A DNA stretch of 6,366 nt from CAYFUL01 sp964346375 (GTDB lineage: Bacteria > Bacillota > Clostridia > Tissierellales > Peptoniphilaceae): positions 1 to 6,366 of the forward strand of contig CAYFUL010000072.1 in the NCBI GenBank assembly GCA_964346375.1. Reading direction: 5' to 3'. The notes beneath the pieces were generated by a model. That model had not been told where the DNA came from. It made no database searches and was given only the letters and a program-made list of their open reading frames with translations. The position numbers were made by a program, and so were the translations under genes. Shown here in pieces: positions 5,801 through 6,366 of this stretch; position 1 is the stretch's first letter; every line of letters begins with the position of its first letter.

Positions 5801-6366
5801 AAAGATTATAAATTTCTACGTTCTTAGTATTGTAACCTGATTCTATAAAGGATAAAAATGCCCTAAAGGTATCTATTGATGTCATTACATCTATATTTCT
5901 TTCTATTGCTGCACGTCTTAAATGGAATCCATCTCTTTGGGAGTCATTTCCAACAGTAGGTGTATTTACCATTAGGTTTACATCCTTATTGTGTATTAAA
6001 TCCATTAGAGTTGGACTCTCTTCTCCAAGTCTATTTACCTTTTCTGCCTCTAGTCCAATTTCCTTTAGCGCATTTACAGTTCCCTCTGTACCTACAAATT
6101 TATATCCATACTTGTCTAATTTTTTTGCAATCTCTAGGAATACCTTCTTGTCGTTGTCGTTAATTGTTGCAAGAATTTTCTTGTCCTTGCCCCCAGTGTA
6201 TACTCCTGCTCCTAAAAATCCCTTGTAAAGAGCTTCGTCTATATCTCTACCGATTCCAAGTACTTCTCCTGTGGACTTCATCTCTGGTCCAAGGCTTACC
6301 TCTACATTTGGTAGCTTTTGAGTTGAAAATACTGGTACTTTAACAGAAACTAATTCTGGTTCTTTA
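5799..6366 (-). CDS. carB: Carbamoyl-phosphate synthase large subunit, C-terminal part
   Basis: The last 188 codons of CarB, open at the window's right edge; the complete protein is usually about 1,070 residues. CarB makes carbamoyl phosphate from bicarbonate, ATP and ammonia supplied by CarA, feeding pyrimidine and arginine synthesis in the cytoplasm. The visible part has the end of the second ATP-grasp half (FSTQKLPNVEVSLGPEMKST) and then the C-terminal MGS-like allosteric domain. That domain carries KKVFLEIAKKLDKYGYKFVGTEGT and the conserved NTP...DGFHLRRAAIERNIDVMTSIDT block, which binds regulators such as UMP or ornithine in the family. The frame is intact to its TAA at 5799-5801, ending VEIYNL. 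Whether it serves pyrimidine or arginine synthesis cannot be told. It is separated from the catabolic cassette by IS-like sequence and a gap, so physical linkage in the genome is uncertain. Confidence 0.95.
   Translation of the reverse strand, partial: KEPELVSVKVPVFSTQKLPNVEVSLGPEMKSTGEVLGIGRDIDEALYKGFLGAGVYTGGKDKKILATINDNDKKVFLEIAKKLDKYGYKFVGTEGTVNALKEIGLEAEKVNRLGEESPTLMDLIHNKDVNLMVNTPTVGNDSQRDGFHLRRAAIERNIDVMTSIDTFRAFLSFIESGYNTKNVEIYNL

Noticed and set aside
5960..6228. Plus-strand open frames opposite carB
   Set aside because: They lie antisense to a clearly conserved CarB domain and have no start signals.

Overview
The window comes from a low-GC Gram-positive bacterium, most likely one of the Clostridia. 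This rests on very AT-rich spacers, strong GGAGG-type ribosome binding sites, AT-rich codon use and a clostridial-type CarB. It is draft sequence: a run of ten N bases marks an assembly gap at 5723-5732.

Layout. The left part (120-1071, minus strand) is a LysR-family regulator that is complete in content but broken by two single-base shifts, both in runs of seven A. A divergent control region of about 370 bases (1072-1444) follows. It holds a perfect 9-bp inverted repeat and a good sigma-A-like promoter at the spacing expected for LysR-activated genes. Three plus-strand genes come next: a dihydroorotase/hydantoinase-type metal-dependent amidohydrolase (1445-2854), a polytopic membrane transporter of the ion-transporter/GntP-like kind (2975-4279) and an asparaginase-family amidohydrolase (4411-5370). 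A strong hairpin terminator (5397-5447) closes the group.

The right part is unrelated. After an AT-rich stretch comes what looks like the upstream end of an IS256-type insertion sequence, including its promoter and a hairpin that can mask the ribosome binding site. The assembly gap follows, then a second end of such an element. That end abuts half of a terminator hairpin, followed by the 3' part of carB (carbamoyl-phosphate synthase large subunit, minus strand), which runs off the window.

Working model (inference): the LysR protein senses a small molecule and switches on a catabolic cassette. The permease imports a cyclic amide, ureide or N-acyl amino acid, the amidohydrolase opens or deacylates it, and the asparaginase-like enzyme releases ammonia from an amide product. 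The substrate cannot be read from the sequence. The combination is the best candidate here for an undescribed pathway.
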